From Gammaproteobacteria bacterium (GTDB taxonomy: Bacteria > Pseudomonadota > Gammaproteobacteria > Pseudomonadales > Pseudohongiellaceae), in assembly GCA_041395725.1 (NCBI GenBank), contig JAWKZW010000001.1, forward strand, positions 2,046,001 through 2,110,000: 64,000 nt of DNA. Reading direction: 5' to 3'. The notes beneath the pieces were generated by a model. The model was not told the DNA's origin and made no database searches. It worked only from the letters and a program-made list of their open reading frames with translations. How positions within the stretch are numbered: position 1 is the first letter of the stretch; each line of letters starts with the position of its first letter. A program made the translations under genes and the position numbers. Below, piece after piece: positions 26,751 through 35,424 of the stretch.

Positions 26751-28699
26751 TCCAGCAGGCCGAGCTCAATCAGTTTCTCTGCGCTCACCGGTTTTTCAAT
26801 GAACGTATAATTCTGAATTCCAGCGAGTTCTCTAACCGGTTCCTCGGCTCCGCTAATTATATAAAAGCTGGCGCCGGTTTGTGAGCCGGCCAGTTCTTTC
26901 AGCAGATCAATTCCATTCCAGTCACCCAGGTGTATGTCACAAAGAATGTTTTCAAATTGATTTTGAGACACAAGTTGCAGCGCTTCCTCGCCGCTACCTG
27001 CTGACAATACCTGACGACCACTCAACTGGAGAAGCTCACTCAGTGCATGATTGGCGTCTTCATTGTCCTCGATAACCAGAATTAACCCGTGATCAGTTTG
27101 CGCAGTCCCACCGTTCGTTTCAGAACTGCCTGCCGCACGAAGCTGCGACTCAATGTCCTGAATAAGTTGATCCGATTTAAATGGTTTGGAAAGGTAGCCT
27201 GTGAAACCCATTTCCAAGCATTTGTCTCTTTCGCCACGCAGACCGCCGGCCGTCATGGCCATTATCGGTATCGACGGGCTTCGCTTCTGTATCTCACGAA
27301 GCGTGCTGTAACCATCCATCACGGGCATATTTAGGTCCAGTAACACCAAGTCAAAGTTATCAATCTGGTCATCGTCAAGCAACTGCAGCGCTTCGGTGCC
27401 GTCACTGGCGGTTTTTACAGCAAATCCCGCTGCGGTCAGCAAATCATCCAGCAGCTTGCGATTATCCAGCACATCGTCTACGACCAGCAGGTGCCCTGAT
27501 TGGTCAACAGTCTGTAACCGAGGTAAAGTTATATCTCCATCATACTGGGCGAGATCAACAAGCTCTTCAGATCGAATCGGTCCCGGGTCGACGTAACATG
27601 TAAATGAGCTTCCCTGACCAGGAGCGCTGTCAACTGTTAATCTGCCGCCCATCATTTCCGTCAGGTGCCGACTGATTGTCAGTCCCAGTCCGGTTCCCAA
27701 TGCCTGGTCCCCTACCTGTTGATAGGGGCTGAATATCTGTTGCAGCTCGTCTGCAGAAATTCCGATCCCGGTATCTGTTACCTTGAAGACCAGAAAATCG
27801 CGATTGGACAATCGTTCAGTAAATACCGTCAATCGAACTGATCCCTGTTCGGTAAACTTGATGGCATTGCTCATTAAATTGAGAACAACCTGCCGCAGGC
27901 GCGTTTCGTCGGATCTGATCGTTTTTGGCACTTTGCCCTGCGAATCGACAGACAGCGCCAGGCCTTTTTCTTTGGCGGCAATGTAGTTGATCGACATGAC
28001 CTCGGTGACAAATTCCAGGAGGTCAACCGACGCCAGTTCCAACTCCAGTGCACCTGCCTCAATCTTGGACAGGTCGAGCGTGTCATTCAGCAGGCTGAGG
28101 AGATGCTTACTGTTACGCCTGATGGACTGCAACTTCTCCTGAAGATCAGAAGGGTCCGTAGGCTGTGAGCGGATCAGCAGATCCGTAAACCCCACAATCG
28201 CTGTCAGCGGAGTCCGAATCTCGTGACTCAAGTTGGCCAGAAATTCACTTTTTGACCTGTTCGCAGCCTCCGCATTGCGCCGTTCTTCCTGTTCATGCTG
28301 TATTTCCTTGCGAACAAGTGCATACCGGATGGCCCGCAGTAAAAGTTCAGGCGTCAGCCCATCCTTTATCAGGTAGTCAACTGCGCCTGCTCTGGCCGCA
28401 GCAATCTCTATGCCGGAATCATCCTGCCCCGTCAGCATGATAATGGGAGCAGTACAGCCAGCGGAGACCGCCTGCGACACAATATCGACACCAGACTGTA
28501 TTCCGAGTCTGTAATCCATCAGACACAGGTCGTAAGTGTTAGATGTCAGTGTTTCATAGGCTGAGTCCGGCTGGTCAAGCCAGTCAATGTCGAACTGGTA
28601 GGCTTCTGTGGAATCGAGCAGGTCACTGGTGATCAGAAAATCCTCTTCGTCGTCTTCGACGATCAGTAACCGTACTTCCTGATTGACCGGGTTATTCAT
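26747..28699 (-). CDS. Hybrid sensor kinase REC-HisKA-HATPase-REC-REC
   Basis: A 650-residue cytosolic hybrid kinase without membrane segments. The order is receiver 1 ('LLIVEDDEEDF...LCLMDYRLG'), linker helix, HisKA with phospho-His at about residue 159 in 'LANLSHEIRTPLTAI', HATPase with 'DTGIGISADEL' and 'GLGLTISRHL', receiver 2 ('LLVVDDVLDNR...LVLLDLNMPVMDG') and receiver 3 ('LVIEDNEDAN...ILCDIHLGDWNG'). All three receivers retain the phospho-acceptor Asp. ATG 28699 overlaps the stop of the upstream response-regulator gene by 8 bases (the longer frame from 28729 runs inside it). It is the last gene of a five-gene signalling operon and likely integrates signals passed through the single-domain receiver. 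Confidence 0.88.
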   Translation of the reverse strand: MNNPVNQEVRLLIVEDDEEDFLITSDLLDSTEAYQFDIDWLDQPDSAYETLTSNTYDLCLMDYRLGIQSGVDIVSQAVSAGCTAPIIMLTGQDDSGIEIAAARAGAVDYLIKDGLTPELLLRAIRYALVRKEIQHEQEERRNAEAANRSKSEFLANLSHEIRTPLTAIVGFTDLLIRSQPTDPSDLQEKLQSIRRNSKHLLSLLNDTLDLSKIEAGALELELASVDLLEFVTEVMSINYIAAKEKGLALSVDSQGKVPKTIRSDETRLRQVVLNLMSNAIKFTEQGSVRLTVFTERLSNRDFLVFKVTDTGIGISADELQQIFSPYQQVGDQALGTGLGLTISRHLTEMMGGRLTVDSAPGQGSSFTCYVDPGPIRSEELVDLAQYDGDITLPRLQTVDQSGHLLVVDDVLDNRKLLDDLLTAAGFAVKTASDGTEALQLLDDDQIDNFDLVLLDLNMPVMDGYSTLREIQKRSPSIPIMAMTAGGLRGERDKCLEMGFTGYLSKPFKSDQLIQDIESQLRAAGSSETNGGTAQTDHGLILVIEDNEDANHALSELLQLSGRQVLSAGSGEEALQLVSQNQFENILCDIHLGDWNGIDLLKELAGSQTGASFYIISGAEEPVRELAGIQNYTFIEKPVSAEKLIELGLLD

Positions 28700-29147
28700 T
28701 TTCCCCTTTCTGTTCGGGCACCTGTACAAATTCTATCCAGTAGCTACCCAGGGATTTCATAAGTTTAACCAGGCTTTCAAATGTTACTGGCTTGGTAATG
28801 AACGAGGCGGCGCCCAGGTCGTATCCTTTTACCATATCTTCCTCAGCCGACGAGGTGGTAAGGATTATCACCGGGATCCCACGCAGTGCAGGGTCGGACT
28901 TGATATGCGCGAGCGCTTCGCGACCATCCATGCGGGGCATATTGAGATCCAGCAAAATCAGACTTGGCAGTGGGAATTTGCCTTCGTCGGCGAATTTGCC
29001 TTCGCGCTTTAAATACTCAAGGAGTTCAACGCCATCCTCGACACAGATAAAATTGTTAAGCACTTTGCTCTCAGCTAACGCGTCTTTGGCCAGTAAACGA
29101 TCGTCTTCATCGTCATCTGCCATCAAAATTGTTACCGGTGTTTTCAT
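28692..29147 (-). CDS. Single-domain response regulator (Rcp1-like)
   Basis: A 151-residue protein consisting of one receiver domain. 'ILMADDDEDDRLLAKDAL' gives the acidic pocket, 'PSLILLDLNMPRMDGREAL' the phosphorylated Asp at about residue 69, 'IILTTSSAEEDMV' the Thr/Ser switch and 'FITKPVTFESLV' the conserved Lys. It has no output domain. It has the length and 'LLDLNMPRMDG' style of receivers paired with phytochrome-type kinases. Its ATG overlaps the stop of the CHASE3 kinase gene (ATGA), so it is the most likely phosphate acceptor of that kinase and a relay to the hybrid kinase or the sigma-54 activator. Confidence 0.88.
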   Translation of the reverse strand: MKTPVTILMADDDEDDRLLAKDALAESKVLNNFICVEDGVELLEYLKREGKFADEGKFPLPSLILLDLNMPRMDGREALAHIKSDPALRGIPVIILTTSSAEEDMVKGYDLGAASFITKPVTFESLVKLMKSLGSYWIEFVQVPEQKGENE

Positions 29148-30628
29148 AGTTGAATTTCTTCCGCTAAATCATACTGTTTATTCACCAGAGGCAGTAGGAC
29201 GATAAAACTGCTTCCCCCGCCAATCTTGCTATGCGCAGTCAAGGAGCCACCATGCCGCTCCACAATCCGTCGGCATACAGATAACCCTATCCCCGTGCCT
29301 GCAAACTCACCTTTGCCGTGTAAGCGCTGGAACGGCTGGAATATCCTGTCCAGGTATTTTTCATCGAAACCGATGCCATTGTCGCTGACTTGCATTTCCA
29401 GGAATTCCAAGCCCTCGGCATTCTGCTCAACCATCCGGGTTGTAATATCAACAACAGGTAGTACGTCTGCGCGGCGAAACTTTATGGCGTTGCTGATCAG
29501 GTTTTGCAACAGCTGCTTCATTTGCGAGTAGTCCGCCTCAATGACCGGCAGTCCATCGCAGTGCACAGAGGCTTTACTTTCTTCAATCAGAATTTCAAGG
29601 TCGTCCAGTACTTCATCGAGCACCTGCTGCAGATCGACCGGCTTGAACGATTCAGCCTTTGTGGTTATCCGCGAGAATGTCAGTAAATCATTGATCAGGT
29701 TGGACATCCTGCGCGACGCATTGCGCATACGCTCTATATAGTCACCGCCCTGCTCACCCAGTTTGTCGCCAAAGTTGGATTGCAGCCGGTCTCCAAATGC
29801 CCTGATCTTTCGTAACGGCTCCTGAAGATCATGGGAAGCAACGAAAGCGAAATCTTGTAATTCCCGATTGCTGCGTTTCAATTCCCGGGACAGGTGCTCC
29901 AGTGCCTCTGTACGTTCTTCGACCTTGACTTCCAGTTGCTCGTGTGACTCCTGCAGAGCTATGGAAAAATCTCTGTCCTTTCGAATACCCCTGATCACAA
30001 GTCCCAGGCTCAGGACTACCAGCAGCACACCCACCAGGTTGGCAGCGAGAATAAGTATCAAGGCAGTGCCGCGACTCCTGCTCGCCTCGCCAAGCCTATC
30101 AGACAGCAAATTACGTTCATAGTTCTCCATCTGCGTAACCTTATCTGAAATCTCTTGTAAGAGATTTCGGTTACGACCGGAAAACAGGGAGACAATTGCA
30201 TTGGCGTTGCTGTTTTCCCGTACGGCCGTGATTGTGTCCCCGAGTTCAATGATTTTTTCTTCGACCAGTACTATCAGCTCACCCACATTAATACGCTGCG
30301 TCGAATCCAGTGGTGCCGAGCGAAGTTCCTGGATCTTCTGGTCGATGACGGCATTGGCACCTATAAAAGGTGTCAGGTAATTCTCCAGGTCGGTAAGAAG
30401 ATAGCCTCGCTGCCCGGTTTCAGCCTTTAATATTTCTACATACAGTTCATTAATGAAGTTGATGTTGCCAAGTGATTGATTGACTTCCAGTTGACTGAGT
30501 GCGATATCACGCATGGCGTAATACCCCAGGACGGAATTCAAGACAAAGAATGGAATAAAAAGGAGTATCGGGATAATAAGATTATTTATCCCTGGCCGCT
30601 TACTCTTGACTTCTGCATTCGTAAACAA
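29144..30628 (-). CDS. CHASE3-domain membrane histidine kinase
   Basis: A 494-residue inner-membrane sensor kinase. Membrane helix 1 ('LIIPILLFIPFFVLNSVLG') is followed by an extracytoplasmic CHASE3 domain (residues ~40-185, including 'ILKAETGQRGYLLTD') and helix 2 ('LILILAANLVGVLLVVLSLG'). A coiled-coil with 'EERTEALEHLSRELKRSNRE' leads to a HisKA with the phospho-His at about residue 270 in 'FVASHDLQEPLRKI', then an HATPase ('NGIGFDEKYLDRIFQPFQRL', 'GTGIGLSVCRRIV'). It probably senses envelope state. It begins three bases after the stand-alone DHp-like gene. Confidence 0.88.
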   Translation of the reverse strand: MFTNAEVKSKRPGINNLIIPILLFIPFFVLNSVLGYYAMRDIALSQLEVNQSLGNINFINELYVEILKAETGQRGYLLTDLENYLTPFIGANAVIDQKIQELRSAPLDSTQRINVGELIVLVEEKIIELGDTITAVRENSNANAIVSLFSGRNRNLLQEISDKVTQMENYERNLLSDRLGEASRSRGTALILILAANLVGVLLVVLSLGLVIRGIRKDRDFSIALQESHEQLEVKVEERTEALEHLSRELKRSNRELQDFAFVASHDLQEPLRKIRAFGDRLQSNFGDKLGEQGGDYIERMRNASRRMSNLINDLLTFSRITTKAESFKPVDLQQVLDEVLDDLEILIEESKASVHCDGLPVIEADYSQMKQLLQNLISNAIKFRRADVLPVVDITTRMVEQNAEGLEFLEMQVSDNGIGFDEKYLDRIFQPFQRLHGKGEFAGTGIGLSVCRRIVERHGGSLTAHSKIGGGSSFIVLLPLVNKQYDLAEEIQL

Positions 30629-30631
30629 TAC

Positions 30632-30847
30632 CTAGCTCCTGCCTGCTGCTCGATAATCTTCAAGTATTTCACTGCACTGCTGGCATTGTCTGATTATCAC
30701 GTCCATAAGCCGGGACACTTTCTGAGGATCGTGGCCCCGGGTCGTTACCACTTTGACCAGTTCGGCATTCATCGAAATCGAGTTGAGACAGGCCTTGCTG
30801 TCGTGAACCAGTTTGCAAATGTCGTCGGCACTCTGTTTATCAGTCAC
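30632..30847 (-). CDS. Stand-alone DHp/H-box-like phosphotransfer protein
   Basis: A 71-residue helical protein. 'CKLVHDSKACLNSISMNAEL' at residues 11-30 matches a kinase H-box (His15-Asp16, with Lys18 and Leu-Asn further on), and the second half ('VSRLMDVIIRQCQQCSEILE') resembles the second helix of a dimerisation/histidine-phosphotransfer domain. No ATPase domain is present. Its ATG overlaps the stop of the sigma-54 activator gene (ATGA), and the CHASE3 kinase begins three bases downstream. I infer a phosphotransfer or dimerisation partner in the relay; the family is not recognised. Confidence 0.65.
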   Translation of the reverse strand: MTDKQSADDICKLVHDSKACLNSISMNAELVKVVTTRGHDPQKVSRLMDVIIRQCQQCSEILEDYRAAGRS

Positions 30848-32184
30848 TGCCCCCCCTTGGCTTCGCGCTCATCTGACTCATAGGAATTCAACCTGTTGTA
30901 AAGGGTCTTGATACTTACACCCAGCGCTTCCGCAGCCCGGGTCTTATTGTTTTCGAAACACTCCAGGGTATCCATGATAAGTTTGCGTTCCACTTCTTCG
31001 ATAGTCTTGCCAACCAGCGTATCGGACGCATCCGCGGAATCACGATTCGAAAAAGGAGAGGAAAACTGCTTAGGCAGTTCGAGTACACTGCTCTCCGGAT
31101 CACTGAGAATAAAGGATCTGTGAATCAAGTGACGCAGCTCCCGAACATTGCCGGGCCAGTCGTAATCCAGAAGGCGTTGCAGACCTTCATCGGTCAGCTC
31201 AATGTTGCTGTTCTGCTCCTTGTTCAGCGAACTAAGATAGTCATCCACCAGCAGCGGGATATCGTCCTGCCGATCTCTCAGCGGCGGGATGGTCATTGGA
31301 AACACCGCCAACCTGAAATAGATGTCTTCGCGAAGCGAGTGATCCTTTGCTATTTGATCAGGACTGCGGTTGGTCGCGGAAATAACCCGACAATTCACCG
31401 GCAGCACGTCGCTGGCTCCCAGCCTAGTGACTGTGGAGGTTTCGAGTACTCTAAGCAGATTAGGCTGTTGAGACAGTGGCATCTCGGTTATCTCATCGAG
31501 AAACAGCGTGCCGTCCTGTGCCTGTTCGAACACACCGGCCTTACGACCTGCCGCTCCCGTGAACGCCCCCTTCTCATGTCCAAATAGTTCACTACCGATA
31601 AGCTCTGCAGGAAACGCGCCACAATTACATGCGACCAGTTTTCCTGTGGCGGCAGAAGCGTTATGAATTGCCTGGGCGAACACTTCCTTGCCCACGCCGC
31701 TCTCACCCACCAGCATTACATTGGCTTGCGTCCGGGCCACCTGCTCAATCTGCCGATACAGCTCGTGCATGCTGTCGGTTTCGCCGATCAGCGCATCAAA
31801 GTGTCGGGTAACACCGGGATTGCTGGGGGTGGATTCCCGATCCCCGAACAGGGCTTCCAGTTGTTCCAGCCTGATTGGTTTAACCAGGTAATTCACGTTA
31901 TCACCGACCAGTTCACTGACCCGCGATTTGATCGACGGATGACCGGTAATAATTGTCACCTGCGTCGTTCCGGTATTCTGCGGTATGTCATCCAGCAGGT
32001 GAAACCCGCTACCATCCGGCAGCATCAGGTCCAGCAGAATCCTGTCAAATTCCTGTGCCTGCAGAATTGATCTCGCACTCTCGACCGATTCCGCTATGGT
32101 CACCTTATGCCCGAGCAATCCCAAAAGCTCTGCTGTCGCATCGGTGAAAGTCTTATCGTCATCTACCAGCAAGACATCTGCCAT
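30844..32184 (-). CDS. NtrC-type sigma-54-dependent response regulator
   Basis: A 446-residue bacterial enhancer-binding protein. The receiver domain has 'DVLLVDDDKTF' and the phospho-Asp in 'RILLDLMLPDGSGF'. The AAA+ domain has Walker A 'VGESGVGKEVFA', the sigma-54-contacting 'GAFTGA' loop ('HEKGAFTGAAGRKAG'), Walker B 'GTLFLDEITEMP' and the arginine-finger region. The C-terminal Fis-type HTH is 'NKTRAAEALGVSIKTLYNRL'. ATG 32184 is preferred to the open frame five codons earlier because the receiver begins there. It is the first gene of the signalling operon and the obvious activator for the sigma-54 promoters at seven places in this island. Confidence 0.92.
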   Translation of the reverse strand: MADVLLVDDDKTFTDATAELLGLLGHKVTIAESVESARSILQAQEFDRILLDLMLPDGSGFHLLDDIPQNTGTTQVTIITGHPSIKSRVSELVGDNVNYLVKPIRLEQLEALFGDRESTPSNPGVTRHFDALIGETDSMHELYRQIEQVARTQANVMLVGESGVGKEVFAQAIHNASAATGKLVACNCGAFPAELIGSELFGHEKGAFTGAAGRKAGVFEQAQDGTLFLDEITEMPLSQQPNLLRVLETSTVTRLGASDVLPVNCRVISATNRSPDQIAKDHSLREDIYFRLAVFPMTIPPLRDRQDDIPLLVDDYLSSLNKEQNSNIELTDEGLQRLLDYDWPGNVRELRHLIHRSFILSDPESSVLELPKQFSSPFSNRDSADASDTLVGKTIEEVERKLIMDTLECFENNKTRAAEALGVSIKTLYNRLNSYESDEREAKGGQ

Positions 32185-32489
32185 AGTCCAGTCCAACCCA
32201 TATTCCTACTCAGAACGAGAGTCTAGCACGAGCAATAAGTCGTTGGCTTCAGTTGGCTGTCATTACCCCGGTGCCCTGTTGCGGGAGCCGTTCCGTAATG
32301 TCAGATTTACATCGATCACGTAAAATTTACTGGCTGGATTGCTGCAGGCAAGGAGCAGGATAAGAAGATTGCCAGCCTCTCGTCCATGGCGACCGCCGCT
32401 CGCTATCTGCAGCTTGAAGCCAATGTAACCTGACACGCCGGTACGCACGTCGCCAATGTTTCGATAGTGCGCGTGTTGCGTTGGTGCGC

Positions 32490-32505
32490 TGGTACGTATG
32501 TTGCA
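32490..32505 (+). promoter_or_regulatory. Sigma-54 promoter for the AI-2E-type transporter
   Basis: TGGTAC-GTATG-TTGCA matches the -24/-12 consensus with one mismatch, 56 bases before ATG 32546. It argues against the longer frame beginning at 32498, which would start inside the promoter. The 361-bp divergent spacer (32185-32545) otherwise shows no gene; no sigma-54 match faces the regulator operon. Confidence 0.7.
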
Positions 32506-32545
32506 ACAGCAGGACGATATACGGAAAACAACAAGGCGTGCTGAC

Positions 32546-33667
32546 ATGGCTGCAACCCGAATGACTTTTACATCGACCAATGTGCTGAGGTTTCTGCTGG
32601 TCCTCGCCACACTCTATACGCTCTATTTTGCAAAATCCCTACTGATTCCGCTGGTGCTGGCATTGCTGATTGCTTTGCTACTCAGTCCGCTAGTCACTTT
32701 GTTAAAAAGTGCCATGGTGCCACGCTCCATATCGTCAGTGATCGTGCTTGTCGCCGTATTCGGTAGTATCACGCTGCTGACGATTGAACTGGCAGGGCCA
32801 TTCCAGAAGTGGGCTCAGGCTTTGCCTGAATTCTCCGCCGCGTTGGGTGAGCAGATCGAGACAATCTCTGAAAAAGTGACAGGAAATGAAACGGATACTG
32901 AGTCGGAGGAAGCTGAATTACCTGTCGAGGAACGGGGTCTTTTCGCGCGGGTTTTTGGAAACCAACCACAGCAACAGGTTACCGAGAGCGACAATGGACT
33001 CGACTTCAGCGATCAGCTTGAACAGGTAGGCATGGAGGTGTTGATTTACCTATTGAGTGCTACACCCATTGCGTTAGTTCAGATGTTGACCGTGACGATT
33101 CTGATTTTGTTCCTTTTAATATTCGGACCGGACTTGCTGCAGACCTATGCCCGGCACTCGAAGCGAATGGAGTCAGACGTGATGGATCTGTTCGAAGACA
33201 TTCGCGGCAAGCTCTCACGCTACGTACTGACTATCAGTTTGATCAATTTTGCTCTGGGAGCGGCCACCGCTGGAGCCCTGACACTGATCGGGGTGGAAGA
33301 CGCGCTGCTCTGGGGAGTTGTCTGTGGTTTATTGAATTTTGCGCCCTACGTAGGGTCCCTGGTCAGCTCATGCCTGCTACTTATCGCGGGTCTGGTGCAG
33401 TACGGCTTCGAGTGGTATGCAATTTTGCCCGTGGCGGTGTTTTTTATACTGGACAACGTTGAAGCACAGGTTGTAACGCCGATTTTTCTGGGCCGCAACA
33501 TGCGACTGAATCCACTTGTAATGATTGTATGGGTGTTTATCTGGGCCTGGCTCTGGGGAGCTATCGGCGTGCTTTTGAGTGTACCGATACTTGTTTGTTG
33601 CAAGCTGATCGCAAAGCGCTTGCAGTTGTTTGACGAACTGGTTGCTGTCATTGAAAGTCGGGGTTGA
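32546..33667 (+). CDS. AI-2E-family transporter (PerM/TqsA-like)
   Basis: A 373-residue membrane protein with two N-terminal helices ('FLLVLATLYTLYFAKSLL' and 'LVLALLIALLLSPLVTLL'), a third helix, then a large polar insert rich in Glu ('SEKVTGNETDTESEEAELPV', extended by a Gln-rich stretch), followed by five or so helices with 'ALLWGVVCGLLNFAPYVGSL' and 'NVEAQVVTPIFLGRNMRLNP', the family signature. It probably exports small solutes or signal molecules, or counters cell-envelope stress; true autoinducer transport is proven only for TqsA. It is read from its own sigma-54-like promoter. Confidence 0.85.
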   Translation: MAATRMTFTSTNVLRFLLVLATLYTLYFAKSLLIPLVLALLIALLLSPLVTLLKSAMVPRSISSVIVLVAVFGSITLLTIELAGPFQKWAQALPEFSAALGEQIETISEKVTGNETDTESEEAELPVEERGLFARVFGNQPQQQVTESDNGLDFSDQLEQVGMEVLIYLLSATPIALVQMLTVTILILFLLIFGPDLLQTYARHSKRMESDVMDLFEDIRGKLSRYVLTISLINFALGAATAGALTLIGVEDALLWGVVCGLLNFAPYVGSLVSSCLLLIAGLVQYGFEWYAILPVAVFFILDNVEAQVVTPIFLGRNMRLNPLVMIVWVFIWAWLWGAIGVLLSVPILVCCKLIAKRLQLFDELVAVIESRG

Positions 33668-33742
33668 TAGCGCTCGTTCGCTGCTGATGGTGCCGAAAAA
33701 TTGACCGAATCTCACCCCTTGGTGAATTATCAAAATCTTCCC

Positions 33743-33758
33743 TGGCATGACGATTGCA
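33743..33758 (+). promoter_or_regulatory. Sigma-54 promoter for the BON protein
   Basis: TGGCAT-GACGA-TTGCA matches the -24/-12 consensus with the GG and GC invariant positions at the right spacing, 78 bases before ATG 33821. Confidence 0.8.
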
Positions 33759-33820
33759 ACTTAATTCACTGTGGCTATCCACATTAACGTATTAGCAGTT
33801 TTTAATAGAGGAGAAGCGCA

Positions 33821-34423
33821 ATGATCAGGAACAATTTACGTATCATACCTGCAATTTTTACAACCATGGCCCTGTCATTCTCAGGCAATGCGCTGGCTGA
33901 CCATGCGGACAGCCGATTTGAAGGCGCAGCTTACGATGCCTGGCTGACCGGGAAAATCGAAACAGTTTTTACGCTGAACCGCGAACTGAATCCATTCACC
34001 ATCGACACTGATGTCAGTCACGGCGATGTCATATTGTCCGGTACCGTCGATTCAGACATCGATAAAGCACTGGCAGGCGAACTTGCACTGGGTGTCGAAG
34101 GTGTCACCAAGGTACAGAACGAAATTGTCGTGCGCGAAGGCGAAGGATTCATCGAACAAAGCCGGGATCAACTGGCGGTTGCAAGCAACAATTTCATGCG
34201 CTGGGCTGATGACGCTACGACCACGGCCTCTGTGAAGGCCAAACTTCTGGCTAATTCTGAAACAGAAGGACTGGAGATTTCGGTGATGACGGAAAATGAT
34301 GTTGTAACTCTGGAAGGCGAGGTTTCCTCCGCCGCAGAAAAGCAGCTGGCGGAAGAAATAGCCATCAACACTGGCGACGTTGTGGAAGTTATCAATCAAC
34401 TTGTGGTAGCCAGTACTCAATAA
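33821..34423 (+). CDS. Periplasmic double-BON-domain protein (OsmY-like)
   Basis: A 200-residue protein with a signal peptide ('LRIIPAIFTTMALSFSGNALA') and two BON domains: 'DAWLTGKIETVFTLNRELNP...VILSGTVDSDIDKALAGELA' and, near the C-terminus, 'TASVKAKLLANSETEGLEIS...VVTLEGEVSSAAEKQLAEEI'. BON domains bind membranes or phospholipids; OsmY and Kbp homologues protect against osmotic stress. GAGGAGAAGCGCA precedes the ATG. It is a single-gene unit between a sigma-54 promoter and a strong terminator. Confidence 0.88.
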   Translation: MIRNNLRIIPAIFTTMALSFSGNALADHADSRFEGAAYDAWLTGKIETVFTLNRELNPFTIDTDVSHGDVILSGTVDSDIDKALAGELALGVEGVTKVQNEIVVREGEGFIEQSRDQLAVASNNFMRWADDATTTASVKAKLLANSETEGLEISVMTENDVVTLEGEVSSAAEKQLAEEIAINTGDVVEVINQLVVASTQ

Positions 34424-34440
34424 GCCGCATGACGCCTTGA

Positions 34441-34477
34441 GGTTGGTGCCGATAACGGCACCAACCTTTCTTTTTTT
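34441..34477 (+). terminator. Rho-independent terminator after the BON gene
   Basis: A perfect 10-bp stem GGTTGGTGCC/GGCACCAACC with a 6-base loop, followed by TTTCTTTTTTT. It ends the BON transcript 18 bases after its stop codon. Confidence 0.92.
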
Positions 34478-34510
34478 CCAAATTCAATCTCTGGCAAGCG
34501 GCTGACAGTT

Positions 34511-35389
34511 ATGGTGTCGAACACGTTACTACTGGTAAATGAAAACAGCAGTCGTGCAGATTCTACTGTGCTGACCAGCGCCATCGAGACACTCGAATCT
34601 GCCGGAATTACAGTCAACTGCCAGATCACGCATAGCGCACAGGAAGTCGCGCAGTTGATTAACAGATACCAGTCCTCCGTTGATCTTATTACCGTCATGG
34701 GAGGCGATGGCACTGTCAATACTGCCCTGGAACCGGTAATCAAGGCGCGACGCCCGTTGGGGGTACTGCCCACTGGAACCGGCAATGACTTCGCCCGATC
34801 GATAGGAATCGGCACCGATATCGAAAAAGCGGCTGAAGCGATTGTCAGAGACAAAAGAAAACAGGTAAGTGTTGGAAGCGTCAACGGCAACTACTTCTTG
34901 AATGCCGCACACATCGGACTTGGAGCCAGCGCATCAGAACAACTGGATCCCGGCCTCAAAAGCCTGGCGGGGGTGCTCGCTTACCCGATTTCCGTTCTAG
35001 CCGCATTCCGGCGAAACAAACGATTCGCCGTTAAGGTCGAAAGCCACGACTGGCAGCAAACCTTTCGGGTCATGCATGTCGCAGTTGCCAATGGCCGTTT
35101 TTTTGGCGGCGGGCACCTGGTCGACCAGTCCGCCAGCCTCTATGACGACAACCTGCGCCTGTTCTGCCTTGAGCGATTCCCGTGGTGGAAGTTCTTTTTC
35201 CTGGCACTGACATTGCGCATAGGACTTGTTCGTTATACAGACCATGTTAACTACAAAAGCGCTCAGCATTTCGAAGTGGCAACAAAAAGGCCAATGAGCA
35301 TCGTCATTGATGGCGAGAACATCGGAACCACACCGGCATGCTTCAAAAATTGCCCGTCTTTACTCGAAGTAATAGCCGGCAATATGTAA
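34511..35389 (+). CDS. Diacylglycerol kinase-family lipid kinase (YegS/DgkB-like)
   Basis: A 292-residue lipid kinase. The N-terminal nucleotide-binding domain has 'LITVMGGDGTVNTALEPVI' (the GGDGT motif) and 'PLGVLPTGTGNDFARSIGI'. The C-terminal beta domain has 'ANGRFFGGGHLVDQSASLYD' and 'VIDGENI'. It phosphorylates diacylglycerol or a related lipid at the inner membrane, using ATP. It follows the BON terminator and so needs its own promoter; the spacer has no good sigma-54 match. The DUF2383 gene follows after 35 bases and is likely cotranscribed. Confidence 0.85.
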   Translation: MVSNTLLLVNENSSRADSTVLTSAIETLESAGITVNCQITHSAQEVAQLINRYQSSVDLITVMGGDGTVNTALEPVIKARRPLGVLPTGTGNDFARSIGIGTDIEKAAEAIVRDKRKQVSVGSVNGNYFLNAAHIGLGASASEQLDPGLKSLAGVLAYPISVLAAFRRNKRFAVKVESHDWQQTFRVMHVAVANGRFFGGGHLVDQSASLYDDNLRLFCLERFPWWKFFFLALTLRIGLVRYTDHVNYKSAQHFEVATKRPMSIVIDGENIGTTPACFKNCPSLLEVIAGNM

Positions 35390-35424
35390 CTGTAGGTTTC
35401 TGAAGTGATAAAGGGAGAATCGTT

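Noticed and set aside
34486..34511. Sigma-54 promoter in front of the lipid-kinase gene
   Set aside because: TGGCAA-GCGGC-TGACA lacks the invariant GC of the -12 element.
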